64,000 bases of DNA. Source: Paenibacillus antibioticophila. GTDB lineage: Bacteria > Bacillota > Bacilli > Paenibacillales > Paenibacillaceae. Below, piece after piece: positions 17,804-26,053 of this stretch. The DNA is taken from positions 330,815 to 394,814 of the forward strand of contig NZ_HG005141.1 in assembly GCF_000455265.1 (NCBI RefSeq), written 5' to 3'. A program made the position numbers and the translations under genes. Within the stretch, counting starts at the first letter, position 1. Every line of letters starts with the position of its first letter. The notes beneath the pieces were generated by a model. It was not told where the DNA came from. It searched no databases and saw only the letters and a program-made list of their open reading frames with translations.

Positions 17804-20014
17804 TTATGGGGCGGAGACTTCCGGCACCTTGTTCATGAAGCTCTCCAGTTGATTGCCCGTGACTTTAATATCCGGAACGATCCGGGTATCGGTAATGTTG
17901 TTCTGCATTACGTTCCAATAGTGATTTACGGCATACAGCATCACCTTATGCTGCTTGTCCTCGAACACAAGTTGTCCGACTCCTTTTCCGAAGGTCGTAC
18001 GTCCAATGACCGTAACGCGATCCCCATAAGTTTTGAGCCCCAGCGTGAGCAGTTCGGCTGCGCTTGCCGAATTTTCATCGACAAAAACCGCAATGCTGCG
18101 GAATGAAATCTGGTCGGGATCCGAGTAATAGCTGTAGCTCGTCCCGTCCCGATAAATCAAGGTGCTGGTTACAAGCTCCGGCAGCAGGAGGTCAAGTATA
18201 TTATTGGCGCTCTCGGTCAGTCCGCCTCCATTACCTCTCAAGTCCAATACTAACGTCTTCTCTTCAGGCGAAGAAATGTCATCTACCAGCCTGATGAATT
18301 GATCATCTGTAGTTTCAGAGAAGCCGTCAATTTTAAAATAGCTGATATCGCCCATATCCGTATAGATGATGTCGCTTTCGCCGACTCCCGTTAACTGGTC
18401 ATAGAGATCCCCGTAGATTAGAAAGGTAAAGCGGTCTTCCGGTTGCTTTGCTTGATCGATAATAGCAGCGATCTCGGACCCGGTCAGTCCGGGTGTGTCC
18501 AGCTTCTCCAGACTGCGTTCCAATTTGGCTGCATCTTTCCCATACAGATAGTTGTCCTTAAAAAACTGTTTGATCCGTGTCCCTAGCGGCTCACTGTAAC
18601 TGTTTAAGGTATCTTTGACATAGGTAGCCGTGCTGTCGTTATCATAGATTTCCAGAGCACGCTCGCTGTATTTGCGGGCCTCGGCCTCATTGCCCAGCTT
18701 CAACTGCGTAAGGGCGAGATTTGACCAAGCCTCATAATCGTCGGGATCGATCTCCGTGGCCTGAAGGAAATGTTTGGCTGCAGCCTCATCGTTCCCAAGC
18801 TCCATTTCACACCACCCGGTATACCAAGGAATATCCGCAGAGACTGGCACTAGAGCCTCCAGCGCCTGTGCTCCGAATTCAGCGCAGCGGGCATAGCGTT
18901 TGCCCCAGCTAAGCGCCTGAAGCTTCTTCGCATATCCGTTCTGGTTAGCAGGATTATTCACGATTTCGGCACCAAAGAAGGAGACCGCCTTCATATAATG
19001 TCCCTGGTCCAGATAGAATTGTCCCATGACCATTAGCAAGCGGTGCGGATCGTCCGAGCCAGTATATACACCTTCTGCTCCTTCCATATCCCCGAGTGCG
19101 CCGTACACTCGAATCAACCATTCATCCAGCTCCGGCTCCTCCGGAAATTGGACAGTCAAACCTTGAAAAAGCTTCAATGCCGCCTCATATTCGCCGTATT
19201 CATAATAAATCTGGCCTAGCTTGCGGTGAGCCAGCCATTCCGAGGGATACAGCGCCGCAACATCTTCATAAAACTTCGCAATCTCATCATATTCAGCGGT
19301 TTCTTCAATATAGGCTCCTTTCGCCCAAGTCCCTTCATAAGCATCTGAATACCGCTCCATAAAATTATCAGCATACTCCTGAGCCACATCTCCCCGGTCT
19401 AAACGAAGCAGCGTATATACTCTCATGGCGGCTGCATCGCCATCAGCCGGATATTCCTTCAGGTAATTATTGAACCGCTTTAAGGCATCAGCATAGTCTC
19501 CCCGATCGATCTTGATCATGCCGATTCCATAGTTCGCTTCCGGATTGCGGCTATTTAGTCGGATGGCTTCTTCGTAACTGGACAGTGCCTCATCGATCCT
19601 ATTCAGGCCATAGAGAGCATTAGCTCTATTGACGCTCTCCACATCATCATTAGGAAGCATAAGCATGGATTTGTCCGCATAAGCCAAAGCTTTTTCATAG
19701 TCGCCCATATCGTGGTACGCCCAGCTTAGATTGTTGAACGGAGCATCCAGGAGCGCAGGCACGCGTTTCTCCCGATCTAATTGTTCAAGCTCAGGATCCA
19801 CCTCATATACATAACCTATGGATTCTTCAAGAGAGGCTATCGCCTCTTCATAGCGTCCCTCTTGAATTAGGTTGATTCCCTTTTCATTCGTATCATAAAT
19901 CTTCTGATCCAGCTCTTCGGGAACTTGATACGGAGCCGCCTCAGGAAGATCCAGACATCCGCTTACCAGCCCCATTCCCAGAATAAAAATACCAAACTGC
20001 AACAAACGCAACAT
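17804..20014 (-). CDS. TPR-repeat lipoprotein with C-terminal S41 peptidase domain
   Basis: A protein of about 736 residues. The signal peptide ends at lipobox VSGC (Cys20). About ten TPR-like helical repeats fill residues 30-480 (for example NNLSWAYHDMGDYEKALAYA, EANYGIGMIKIDRGDYADAL). The C-terminus is an S41 protease: LVLDLRGNGGGLTES, then the NSASAAE motif (catalytic Ser near 651) and FGKG (Lys near 677), the dyad of C-terminal processing peptidases. There is no PDZ domain; the TPRs may take over substrate or partner binding. An in-frame TTG at 20023 is an alternative start. It follows the DUF2339 gene by about 40 bp on the same strand. Confidence 0.85.
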   Translation of the reverse strand: MLRLLQFGIFILGMGLVSGCLDLPEAAPYQVPEELDQKIYDTNEKGINLIQEGRYEEAIASLEESIGYVYEVDPELEQLDREKRVPALLDAPFNNLSWAYHDMGDYEKALAYADKSMLMLPNDDVESVNRANALYGLNRIDEALSSYEEAIRLNSRNPEANYGIGMIKIDRGDYADALKRFNNYLKEYPADGDAAAMRVYTLLRLDRGDVAQEYADNFMERYSDAYEGTWAKGAYIEETAEYDEIAKFYEDVAALYPSEWLAHRKLGQIYYEYGEYEAALKLFQGLTVQFPEEPELDEWLIRVYGALGDMEGAEGVYTGSDDPHRLLMVMGQFYLDQGHYMKAVSFFGAEIVNNPANQNGYAKKLQALSWGKRYARCAEFGAQALEALVPVSADIPWYTGWCEMELGNDEAAAKHFLQATEIDPDDYEAWSNLALTQLKLGNEAEARKYSERALEIYDNDSTATYVKDTLNSYSEPLGTRIKQFFKDNYLYGKDAAKLERSLEKLDTPGLTGSEIAAIIDQAKQPEDRFTFLIYGDLYDQLTGVGESDIIYTDMGDISYFKIDGFSETTDDQFIRLVDDISSPEEKTLVLDLRGNGGGLTESANNILDLLLPELVTSTLIYRDGTSYSYYSDPDQISFRSIAVFVDENSASAAELLTLGLKTYGDRVTVIGRTTFGKGVGQLVFEDKQHKVMLYAVNHYWNVMQNNITDTRIVPDIKVTGNQLESFMNKVPEVSAP

Positions 20015-20053
20015 GGTCCTCAATGATGATCGTTCCTCTCCAATAGACTCTCT

Positions 20054-22606
20054 TTATCCCGACACTTCTTCTTGCTCCGACGTCTCCATTGCTGCCTCAA
20101 GTGAGCTTGACACACGCTGATAAAGATAGGAGATTCCCAGAAGCAAGATACCGAACGCGAAGAAGGCAATGATCTTGCTTCCGGCTGTCATCAGATTAAG
20201 ATCGAATAAGAGCATTTTCCCGGTGGAGAACAGGGTGAGACCCAGACCGATTCTGCGAATCTGCAAGTATTTCCGGCGGAATCCGTATCCGATGTATCCC
20301 AATGCCAGCAGGAGATAGGTCATGCTGAACAGCCAGCCGATAGATCCAAGCCGGAGCTGTACGCCCAGGAAGGCTGTAATGATGCCTAGCAAGTAAAGCC
20401 CCAGCAGAACCGGATACCATTCCCTTCTCCCGTTATGCGACAAGAATATTTCCGATAGAAGATCCCGTGCGCTAAGCAGCACCATTGCCTGAAGCGCGAT
20501 CAGAATAAGCAGTCCCGCAATATTCTCCGCGCCATTCGGAACCCCTGCAGGATTCAATGCCGGCAGAGTTAACGTGACGACAATGGCTATGAGGTAGCCG
20601 ATCCCGTACAAGATTCGCGAGTAATAAGTCATGAAGGCATTTCTTAGAACCGATACGGACGATAGAGCATAGGCCAGGACCAGAGTAACGCAAGCAAAGA
20701 GCAGGAGCCTGAAAAAGTCGTACAGCGATGAGCTGTACGGCATCAACCTTTCATACATCGCTCCGGACTCATAAAGCGCATAAAACCAGATATTAACTAG
20801 AGCCGAGTTGCTTATCGCAGATATGCTGTCCTTTTCTCCGCGGCCATAACGGCCCGCCACATCCGGAAGGCGCAGTCTGAAGGCATAGAATAAAGCTAGC
20901 CCCAGCAGGCCCATGGACAGGAAGGTATACTTCCATTCGAAGTCTAGCGGGCTTATGTCCACTAACCCGAACAAGATATCGACAGCTATGAACGAGAAGA
21001 CGCAGAGCGCCGTAATAATCCAACCAATCCGCTCGACTCTCCGGGATTGATACAAATGGCCCAATACAGAGAGAACGAGGGCTTCCAGCAGCCAGGCAAC
21101 GGACACATAATGGATGCCGAACTGCAAAGGAATGATCCAGAGGGAAAAGGCCACCGAAGTTCCATAGAACAGAATTCGCGTGCCTCTCTCCTGCGGCAGA
21201 CGACGCTGCGAGATGATCCCCAGCGCAAGGTATACGGCGGAGAAGATCAGCGACAGCAAGCCGTCCAGCTTCTCCCATCCGGCGCTATAGAGCAGGCTAT
21301 ACAGCACAATACAATTGACAGCTGTATTGACGGCCAGCAGGGCAAAATCCATTCCGCTTAACCGGACCTGCTGCTTCATCGGCAGATACAAGGTCACACC
21401 CAGGTACAGGGCGAAGGAAGCCACTGCATAGAGCATCCCGATCGCCGGAAGTTCTGCTTGGTAGACTAGCATAAGCATAGAAATCACATGCAGTCCGAAG
21501 CTTATGTAGTGAACAATGGTCCAGCGTTTACGAAGAGATACGGCAAGGATTAGGCTGCTTAGCAGGAATAAATAGCCCATCGCGACATAGACGGCGTTCC
21601 CTTCCATTCCATAAGCAAACATATAGGAATAGAACGGCAGGTATCCCCCGACCAGCCCGAAGCTGCAGATGGTGCGCGACTGATATCTCAGAGACAACGC
21701 CACCGCCGCCGCTGTAATCAGAACGGATACCGCCATTCCTGCGGCGAGACTAAATATTTCAAGCAGGAAATAGCTGTAGAAGACCGAGCCGTAAAGCACT
21801 GATATCCCGCCGCCAAGGAGGCTGAGCGCAAATACCTGTCTCTTTTTCCGAAACAGCCATTCTCCGCCTGCCATCATCAGGAGCCCAAGCAGGAAAAAGG
21901 CCGCCGACTTCATCCCTTCATTAAACCAGTGAAGATATGTATAGCGGAACGCCGCCCCTACGGCAAGCAGAAGCATCAATATGCCCAGCTTGCTAAGCAG
22001 GTTCAATCCGATTTTCATTTCCAGACGGTTCTGCTTCACCCGCCGCTGGAACACTTCTTCAGACAACGGTTCGGAAGCCATCTGATCGTAACTGGATGTG
22101 ATATCGTCCTGAAGCTTTCTTTGCTCGGTCATCAGCGCCTGACGCTGTGCGGCCATCTTCCCGTTCAGCTCGGCCTGCAATTGAGCAAGCTTGGCGCTCA
22201 TCTCTTCCTGATCCGCAGCTAAGAAATTTCCGGCTTGTTTATAAAGATGTTCAATTTTAGTCCTCGCAGACTGTTCTACTGCAATCAGCTTGTTCATATG
22301 GCTATGTGATGCAGAAGAAAAATAGGTGTCCAGCTTCTGTCTGGAGGCCCGAATGAAATCCATTCGCTCGTCAAGCATTTGCTCGGACAAGGCCTGGCGA
22401 AGCTTGCGGTTCTCTTCCTTCAAGGCGTGCATTCGAGCCGCCAGTTCTTCCGCTTGCTGCCTGTATTCCGTATATCCTGCGCGCAGCTGCTCATTCTCGC
22501 GAACGGTGTCATTCGCTTCATACTCGCTCAGCAGTTGCTGATATTCGCGGGCAATTCCTTGCTGGGCATCACGCAATTGCTCCAGCCTTTGCCTGTAGGT
22601 ATCCAT
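20054..22606 (-). CDS. DUF2339 polytopic membrane protein
   Basis: An 850-residue protein. Residues 1-195 are hydrophilic and coiled-coil (heptads in REYQQLLSEYEAN, EELAARMHALKEENRKLRQAL, and so on). The rest is about 20 or more closely spaced hydrophobic helices, the hallmark of DUF2339 proteins. The family has no established biochemical role. ATG is preceded by GGAGGGG. The TPR-S41 lipoprotein lies directly downstream on the same strand, so the two may form one cell-envelope unit (inference from spacing only). Confidence 0.85.
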   Translation of the reverse strand: MDTYRQRLEQLRDAQQGIAREYQQLLSEYEANDTVRENEQLRAGYTEYRQQAEELAARMHALKEENRKLRQALSEQMLDERMDFIRASRQKLDTYFSSASHSHMNKLIAVEQSARTKIEHLYKQAGNFLAADQEEMSAKLAQLQAELNGKMAAQRQALMTEQRKLQDDITSSYDQMASEPLSEEVFQRRVKQNRLEMKIGLNLLSKLGILMLLLAVGAAFRYTYLHWFNEGMKSAAFFLLGLLMMAGGEWLFRKKRQVFALSLLGGGISVLYGSVFYSYFLLEIFSLAAGMAVSVLITAAAVALSLRYQSRTICSFGLVGGYLPFYSYMFAYGMEGNAVYVAMGYLFLLSSLILAVSLRKRWTIVHYISFGLHVISMLMLVYQAELPAIGMLYAVASFALYLGVTLYLPMKQQVRLSGMDFALLAVNTAVNCIVLYSLLYSAGWEKLDGLLSLIFSAVYLALGIISQRRLPQERGTRILFYGTSVAFSLWIIPLQFGIHYVSVAWLLEALVLSVLGHLYQSRRVERIGWIITALCVFSFIAVDILFGLVDISPLDFEWKYTFLSMGLLGLALFYAFRLRLPDVAGRYGRGEKDSISAISNSALVNIWFYALYESGAMYERLMPYSSSLYDFFRLLLFACVTLVLAYALSSVSVLRNAFMTYYSRILYGIGYLIAIVVTLTLPALNPAGVPNGAENIAGLLILIALQAMVLLSARDLLSEIFLSHNGRREWYPVLLGLYLLGIITAFLGVQLRLGSIGWLFSMTYLLLALGYIGYGFRRKYLQIRRIGLGLTLFSTGKMLLFDLNLMTAGSKIIAFFAFGILLLGISYLYQRVSSSLEAAMETSEQEEVSG

Positions 22607-22794
22607 GTTTCCCCTCCCATGGGTGGTTTGGTGCTTTTATCCATTCTACTACATAACGACCCGCTTGAACCTCTAATTTTCATAAAATAAGGCTATGGTT
22701 GCAGGTTGAGAAATATGATACGATTGCACCTGTTCGGCCTGTCACTGACATTTTGGGCCACCCACCATTAACCAAATTAGTAACCGGAGGCAAC

Positions 22795-24057
22795 ATGTCA
22801 ACTTCAAACGCTGCTGCACAACGTCAGCAAAAATGGAAGAGCTTGATCTTCCCGATGCTTACTGTATTTATCGGCTTTTTTATCTTTGGATTTTCGGAAA
22901 ATGTGAAAGGGCCTGCCATCCCGCGGATTCAAAGCGACTTCTTTCTGGATGAAATGCAGATTGGCACCCTGCTCTCGCTAAATTCGCTAGGCTATTTGTT
23001 GGCCTGCTCCTTTACAGGTCTTCTGATTCATAAATGGGGTGTACGGTGGATCAGTATTGCCTCCTTCGTCTTAATGGCGTTGACCGGTGTGCTGATGTTC
23101 TATTCCACGACCTACTCCACCTTATCGGGCTCCTATTTCCTGATGTACGTAGGCAACGGCATGCTGGAGATCGCGCTTGCCGTGCTTGGTGCGCAGATCT
23201 TCGTTCGGAATACGGGGACGATGATGAACCTGGCCCATTTCTTCTATGGTCTCAGTTCCATCGTTGCACCGATGCTGGCAACCGGACTGATGCGGGTGTC
23301 GATCGGCGGCCATGTCCTGGACTGGCGGGGAATGTATCTGATCGTACTGATGCTGTCTCTAATTCCGGTTATTCCGGCTCTACTGGGGCGATTTACTCCA
23401 CCTGCATCCGAGGACACTGTAGAGAGAATCTCCATCAAGCAATTTATGCGCGATCCGGTCATTTGGATGCTGGTTATTATTTTATCCTTCGGCGTCATTT
23501 CCGAAATGGCCGTCGGCGGCTGGCTCGTTAACTATCTGGAAAAGGCCTACCAGTGGAATTCCACCGCAGCCTCAGGGATGCTGTCCGCCTTCTTCCTTTG
23601 CTTCACGCTGGCTCGGCTATTGCTTGGACCCATCACGGATAAGATCGGCTACACCCTGTCATTGATCATTCTCGCCGGCTTTTCCGCCGCCTCGACCTTT
23701 GTTGCCATTGTTGCCGGCGAACCCGGTGCCTTCCTGTTCGCGCTTGCGGGCGTAGGCATCGCCCCGGTCTATCCGACTGTCATGGCGCTCATCGCAGACC
23801 GCTATCGCGGCAACAGCGATACGGCCATCAGCTTCATCGTCACGCTGATGGGGGTCGGCAGCATGCTCGGCAATTATGCCATTGGCGCTATCATTACGGG
23901 AATCCGCAAGCTCTTCGAGCAGGGAGATAACGCCCAGCTTGGACTGCTGCGCGGTCTGCAAGCAGGCTACGGATTTATCGGCGTATGCGCCCTCGTCTGC
24001 TCTCTGGCGAGCTTGGTCCTCTATATGTATCTGAAGCGGAGAAAAGAGTTGCTCTAG
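22795..24057 (+). CDS. MFS transporter
   Basis: A 420-residue major facilitator with 12 predicted helices. GLLIHKWGVRWISI resembles the loop 2-3 MFS motif. The stretch GNGMLEIALAVLGAQIF and NLAHFFYGLSSIVAPMLA resembles the sugar/fucose-permease-like branch (FucP/YttB type). The ATG at 22795 is preceded by CCGGAGG; an earlier frame opening at 22699 lacks a site. The substrate is unknown; the GH20 gene 2 kb away is not clearly linked. A hairpin at 24126 follows. Confidence 0.85.
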   Translation: MSTSNAAAQRQQKWKSLIFPMLTVFIGFFIFGFSENVKGPAIPRIQSDFFLDEMQIGTLLSLNSLGYLLACSFTGLLIHKWGVRWISIASFVLMALTGVLMFYSTTYSTLSGSYFLMYVGNGMLEIALAVLGAQIFVRNTGTMMNLAHFFYGLSSIVAPMLATGLMRVSIGGHVLDWRGMYLIVLMLSLIPVIPALLGRFTPPASEDTVERISIKQFMRDPVIWMLVIILSFGVISEMAVGGWLVNYLEKAYQWNSTAASGMLSAFFLCFTLARLLLGPITDKIGYTLSLIILAGFSAASTFVAIVAGEPGAFLFALAGVGIAPVYPTVMALIADRYRGNSDTAISFIVTLMGVGSMLGNYAIGAIITGIRKLFEQGDNAQLGLLRGLQAGYGFIGVCALVCSLASLVLYMYLKRRKELL

Positions 24058-24125
24058 AATAGGCGGACTCATTTGTCAGGGTAGCGTAATAAGTAAAGGA
24101 GTAGTCCGATAAGTCCGCAAAATAA

Positions 24126-24168
24126 AAAGTTGGGCGAGAAAAGGTGCTAACCCTTTTTCGCCCAACTT
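24126..24168. terminator. Hairpin terminator after the MFS gene
   Basis: AAGTTGGGCGAGAAAAGG pairs with CCTTTTTCGCCCAACTT. The T-run is better on the leftward strand (AATAAAAA on the plus strand), so it may act in both directions. Confidence 0.7.
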
Positions 24169-24218
24169 CGTTTGCTTGCTCTTGCAGCTCTAATTCCACC
24201 GCATGGGATCTCATGCCG

Positions 24219-24344
24219 ACATTCTAATGCCTTTCTGCACTATAATCGCCAAACGAGCCCCCACATCAGTAATTTTAATGCCTTTCTGCACTATAATCGC
24301 CGCACGAGCTCCCGCACCAGTAATTTTAATGCCTTTCCGCACTA
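24219..24344. repeat. 51-bp tandem repeat array, left part
   Basis: A partial unit (24219-24239) and two full 51-bp units (24240-24290, 24291-24341) lie left of the insertion sequence. Each ends in a quasi-palindrome TAATGC / CTTTCT / GCACTA. The third unit is cut by the IS after CTA (24342-24344). Confidence 0.9.
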
Positions 24345-24423
24345 TGGAGTGCTACGATAAAAATGCAGTCGAAAAACACCCTCGTATGAAATAAAATGAA
24401 AGCTAATGAGGGGATGAGCGAGA

Positions 24424-24714
24424 ATGAATCGGTACGACAAAACATTCAAAGAAGAAGCGGTAAGGTTAAGCGATGAGATCGGGCCCAAGAAAGCCGCCGA
24501 GCAGTTAGGCGTAGCCTACCACACCTTGCAGGACTGGAGGAAACGAAGAACCCTGCAAGGTGATGGAGCGCATATCGGAAGTGGCCGCGCTTATGCATCT
24601 GCCAATAAGACTACGCGTGAAATCGAATTAGAAAGAGAAAACAGCGAGTTGCGGCGCGCGAATGAGATTCTCAAGGACGCACTTGGTTTTTTCGCAAAAG
24701 ACCGGAAGCGGTAA
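24424..24714 (+). CDS. IS3-family OrfA (transposase HTH subunit)
   Basis: A 96-residue protein: an HTH of the HTH_Tnp_1 type (EEAVRLSDEIGPKKAAEQLG, YHTLQDWRKR) followed by a leucine-zipper-like coiled coil (IELERENSELRRANEILKDAL). This is standard for OrfA, which binds the inverted repeats. Its end overlaps the orfB frame, where the slippery heptamer lies. Confidence 0.92.
   Translation: MNRYDKTFKEEAVRLSDEIGPKKAAEQLGVAYHTLQDWRKRRTLQGDGAHIGSGRAYASANKTTREIELERENSELRRANEILKDALGFFAKDRKR
24687..24693 (+). promoter_or_regulatory. Programmed -1 frameshift heptamer
   Basis: T TTT TTC in the zero frame of orfA fits X XXY YYZ. Slipping back one base continues directly into orfB (RKRPEAVKACQLYGYIRER). 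The orfB frame is open from 24666, so the fusion OrfAB would be made as in other IS3 elements. Confidence 0.75.
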
Positions 24715-25598
24715 AAGCATGCCAGCTCTATGGTTACATCCGTGAACGACGGGATCGATGGACCGTCAAAGAGATGTGCAAAGTACTTGCTGTCAGCGAA
24801 TCAGGCTATTACCGCAGCTTGAAGCCCACACCCAAACGAGAGCGGCAAGAACGCCTTCTGGTCAAAATCAAAGAAATCATCGAAGAATATGAAGACAACA
24901 GCAATTACGGTGCCCAGCGGATTAGGCTGGCTCTAGCGCAAAAAGAGATCGTGACCAGCTACAGCACCGTCTATCGCATCATGAAGAAGCACGGTCTGCT
25001 GAAGAAAGTGAAGCGTCATCCAAACGGCATTACACATGAGGATGCGGCAGCTCAAAAGAGCGAGGACCTGATCCAGAGAGACTTCAGCGCCTCAGCCCCC
25101 AACCAGAAGTGGCTATCGGATATCACAGAAGTGCCTTGTTTAGACGGTAAGCTGTATGTGTCCGCCATATTGGACTGTTTCAATGGAGAGATCGTGGGTC
25201 TGGCCATGGATGACAACATGCGTAAGGAACTCTGCATCCAAGCTTTTGAGAACGCCTGCAAGGCCAAAAATGCTCGTAGAATGATTTATCACAGCGACCG
25301 GGGCAGCCAATTCACGAGCCAGGCATTCCGAGCGTGTCTGGCTAAACGAGATGCCGTTCAGAGCATGAGCGGCACAGGGCGCTGCTATGACAACGCAAGA
25401 ATGGAAAGCTTCTTTGCTACGCTAAAGAAAGAAAAGCTATATAAGATCAAAACCGAGCAATACCCGATGGCCTATATTAAATCGATTATCTTCCGATACA
25501 TCATGGTCTATTACAACAGACAGAGGGTCTACACCTCTAATCCAGGGGGCTGGCCCCCAACTATTTATCGCGAAAGAATGCTGTCACAGGCAGCTTAA
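24693..25598 (+). CDS. IS3-family OrfB (DDE transposase catalytic part)
   Basis: The frame -1 to orfA encodes about 300 residues. It has an N-terminal region (CKVLAVSESGYYRSL, NYGAQRIRLAL) and an rve integrase core with the DDE triad: Asp in WLSDITEV, Asp in YHSDRGSQF and Glu in NARMESFFATLK. Most of it is probably made as an OrfAB fusion by frameshifting at 24687. An internal ATG at 24774 could also initiate. It ends about 50 bp before the right inverted repeat. Confidence 0.9.
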   Translation, partial: RKRPEAVKACQLYGYIRERRDRWTVKEMCKVLAVSESGYYRSLKPTPKRERQERLLVKIKEIIEEYEDNSNYGAQRIRLALAQKEIVTSYSTVYRIMKKHGLLKKVKRHPNGITHEDAAAQKSEDLIQRDFSASAPNQKWLSDITEVPCLDGKLYVSAILDCFNGEIVGLAMDDNMRKELCIQAFENACKAKNARRMIYHSDRGSQFTSQAFRACLAKRDAVQSMSGTGRCYDNARMESFFATLKKEKLYKIKTEQYPMAYIKSIIFRYIMVYYNRQRVYTSNPGGWPPTIYRERMLSQAA

Positions 25599-25652
25599 TC
25601 ATGGGGTTCTTCATGAGTGTGTTTTCAAACTGCACTTTTTTTGACAACTCCA

Positions 25653-25958
25653 CTATAATCGCCGCACGAGCTCCCACACCAGTAATTTTAATGCCTTTCC
25701 GCACTATAATCGCCACACGAGCTCCCACATCAGTAATTTTAATGCCTTTCTGCACTATAATCGCCACATGAGCTCCCACATCAGTAATTTTAATGCCTTT
25801 CTGCACTATAATCGCCGCACGAGCTCCCAAATCAGTAATTTTAATGCCTTTCTGCACTATAATCACCACATGAGCTCCCACACCAGTAATTTTAATGCCT
25901 TTCTGCACTATAATCACCACACGAGCTCCCGCATCAACATTTTTAGTGCCTTTGCGCA
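25653..25958. repeat. 51-bp tandem repeat array, right part
   Basis: Six full 51-bp units (starts 25653, 25704, 25755, 25806, 25857, 25908) continue the array interrupted by the IS. Units are 90% or more alike, except the last, which diverges. Because 51 is a multiple of 3, open frames of 17-residue repeats appear on both strands; I do not regard them as genes. Confidence 0.92.
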
Positions 25959-25999
25959 CTTATTTCTGCAGCCCATAGCACAACTCCGGTGGAGAGAGC

Positions 26000-26049
26000 G
26001 AGGGTGTCCTCAATCCGGCATCTAAGATGGCTTTGGGAACACCCTCTTT
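26000..26049 (-). terminator. Possible terminator of the GH20 gene
   Basis: GAGGGTGTCC pairs with GGAACACCCTC (one bulge) just past the stop of the leftward GH20 gene. There is no clear T-run on the leftward strand, so support is moderate. Confidence 0.4.
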
Positions 26050-26053
26050 AGTT

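Larger units (their letters stand above)
24345..25652 (+). mobile_element. IS3-family insertion sequence, 1308 bp, intact
   Basis: Terminal inverted repeats start TGGAGT at 24345 and end ACTCCA at 25652. The arms match imperfectly over about 38 bp (shared blocks include TGCAGT and AAAACAC). A 3-bp target duplication CTA flanks it (24342-24344 and 25653-25655). It carries orfA and orfB with a -1 frameshift signal. It has inserted into a 51-bp tandem repeat, and rejoining the flanks at CTA restores a perfect unit. No internal stop is seen in either frame, so it may be active. Confidence 0.93.

Noticed and set aside
25561..26025. Open frames on both strands made of 17-residue repeats
   Set aside because: They follow from the 51-bp repeat unit being a multiple of 3. 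No ribosome site precedes them, and both strands are open at once.
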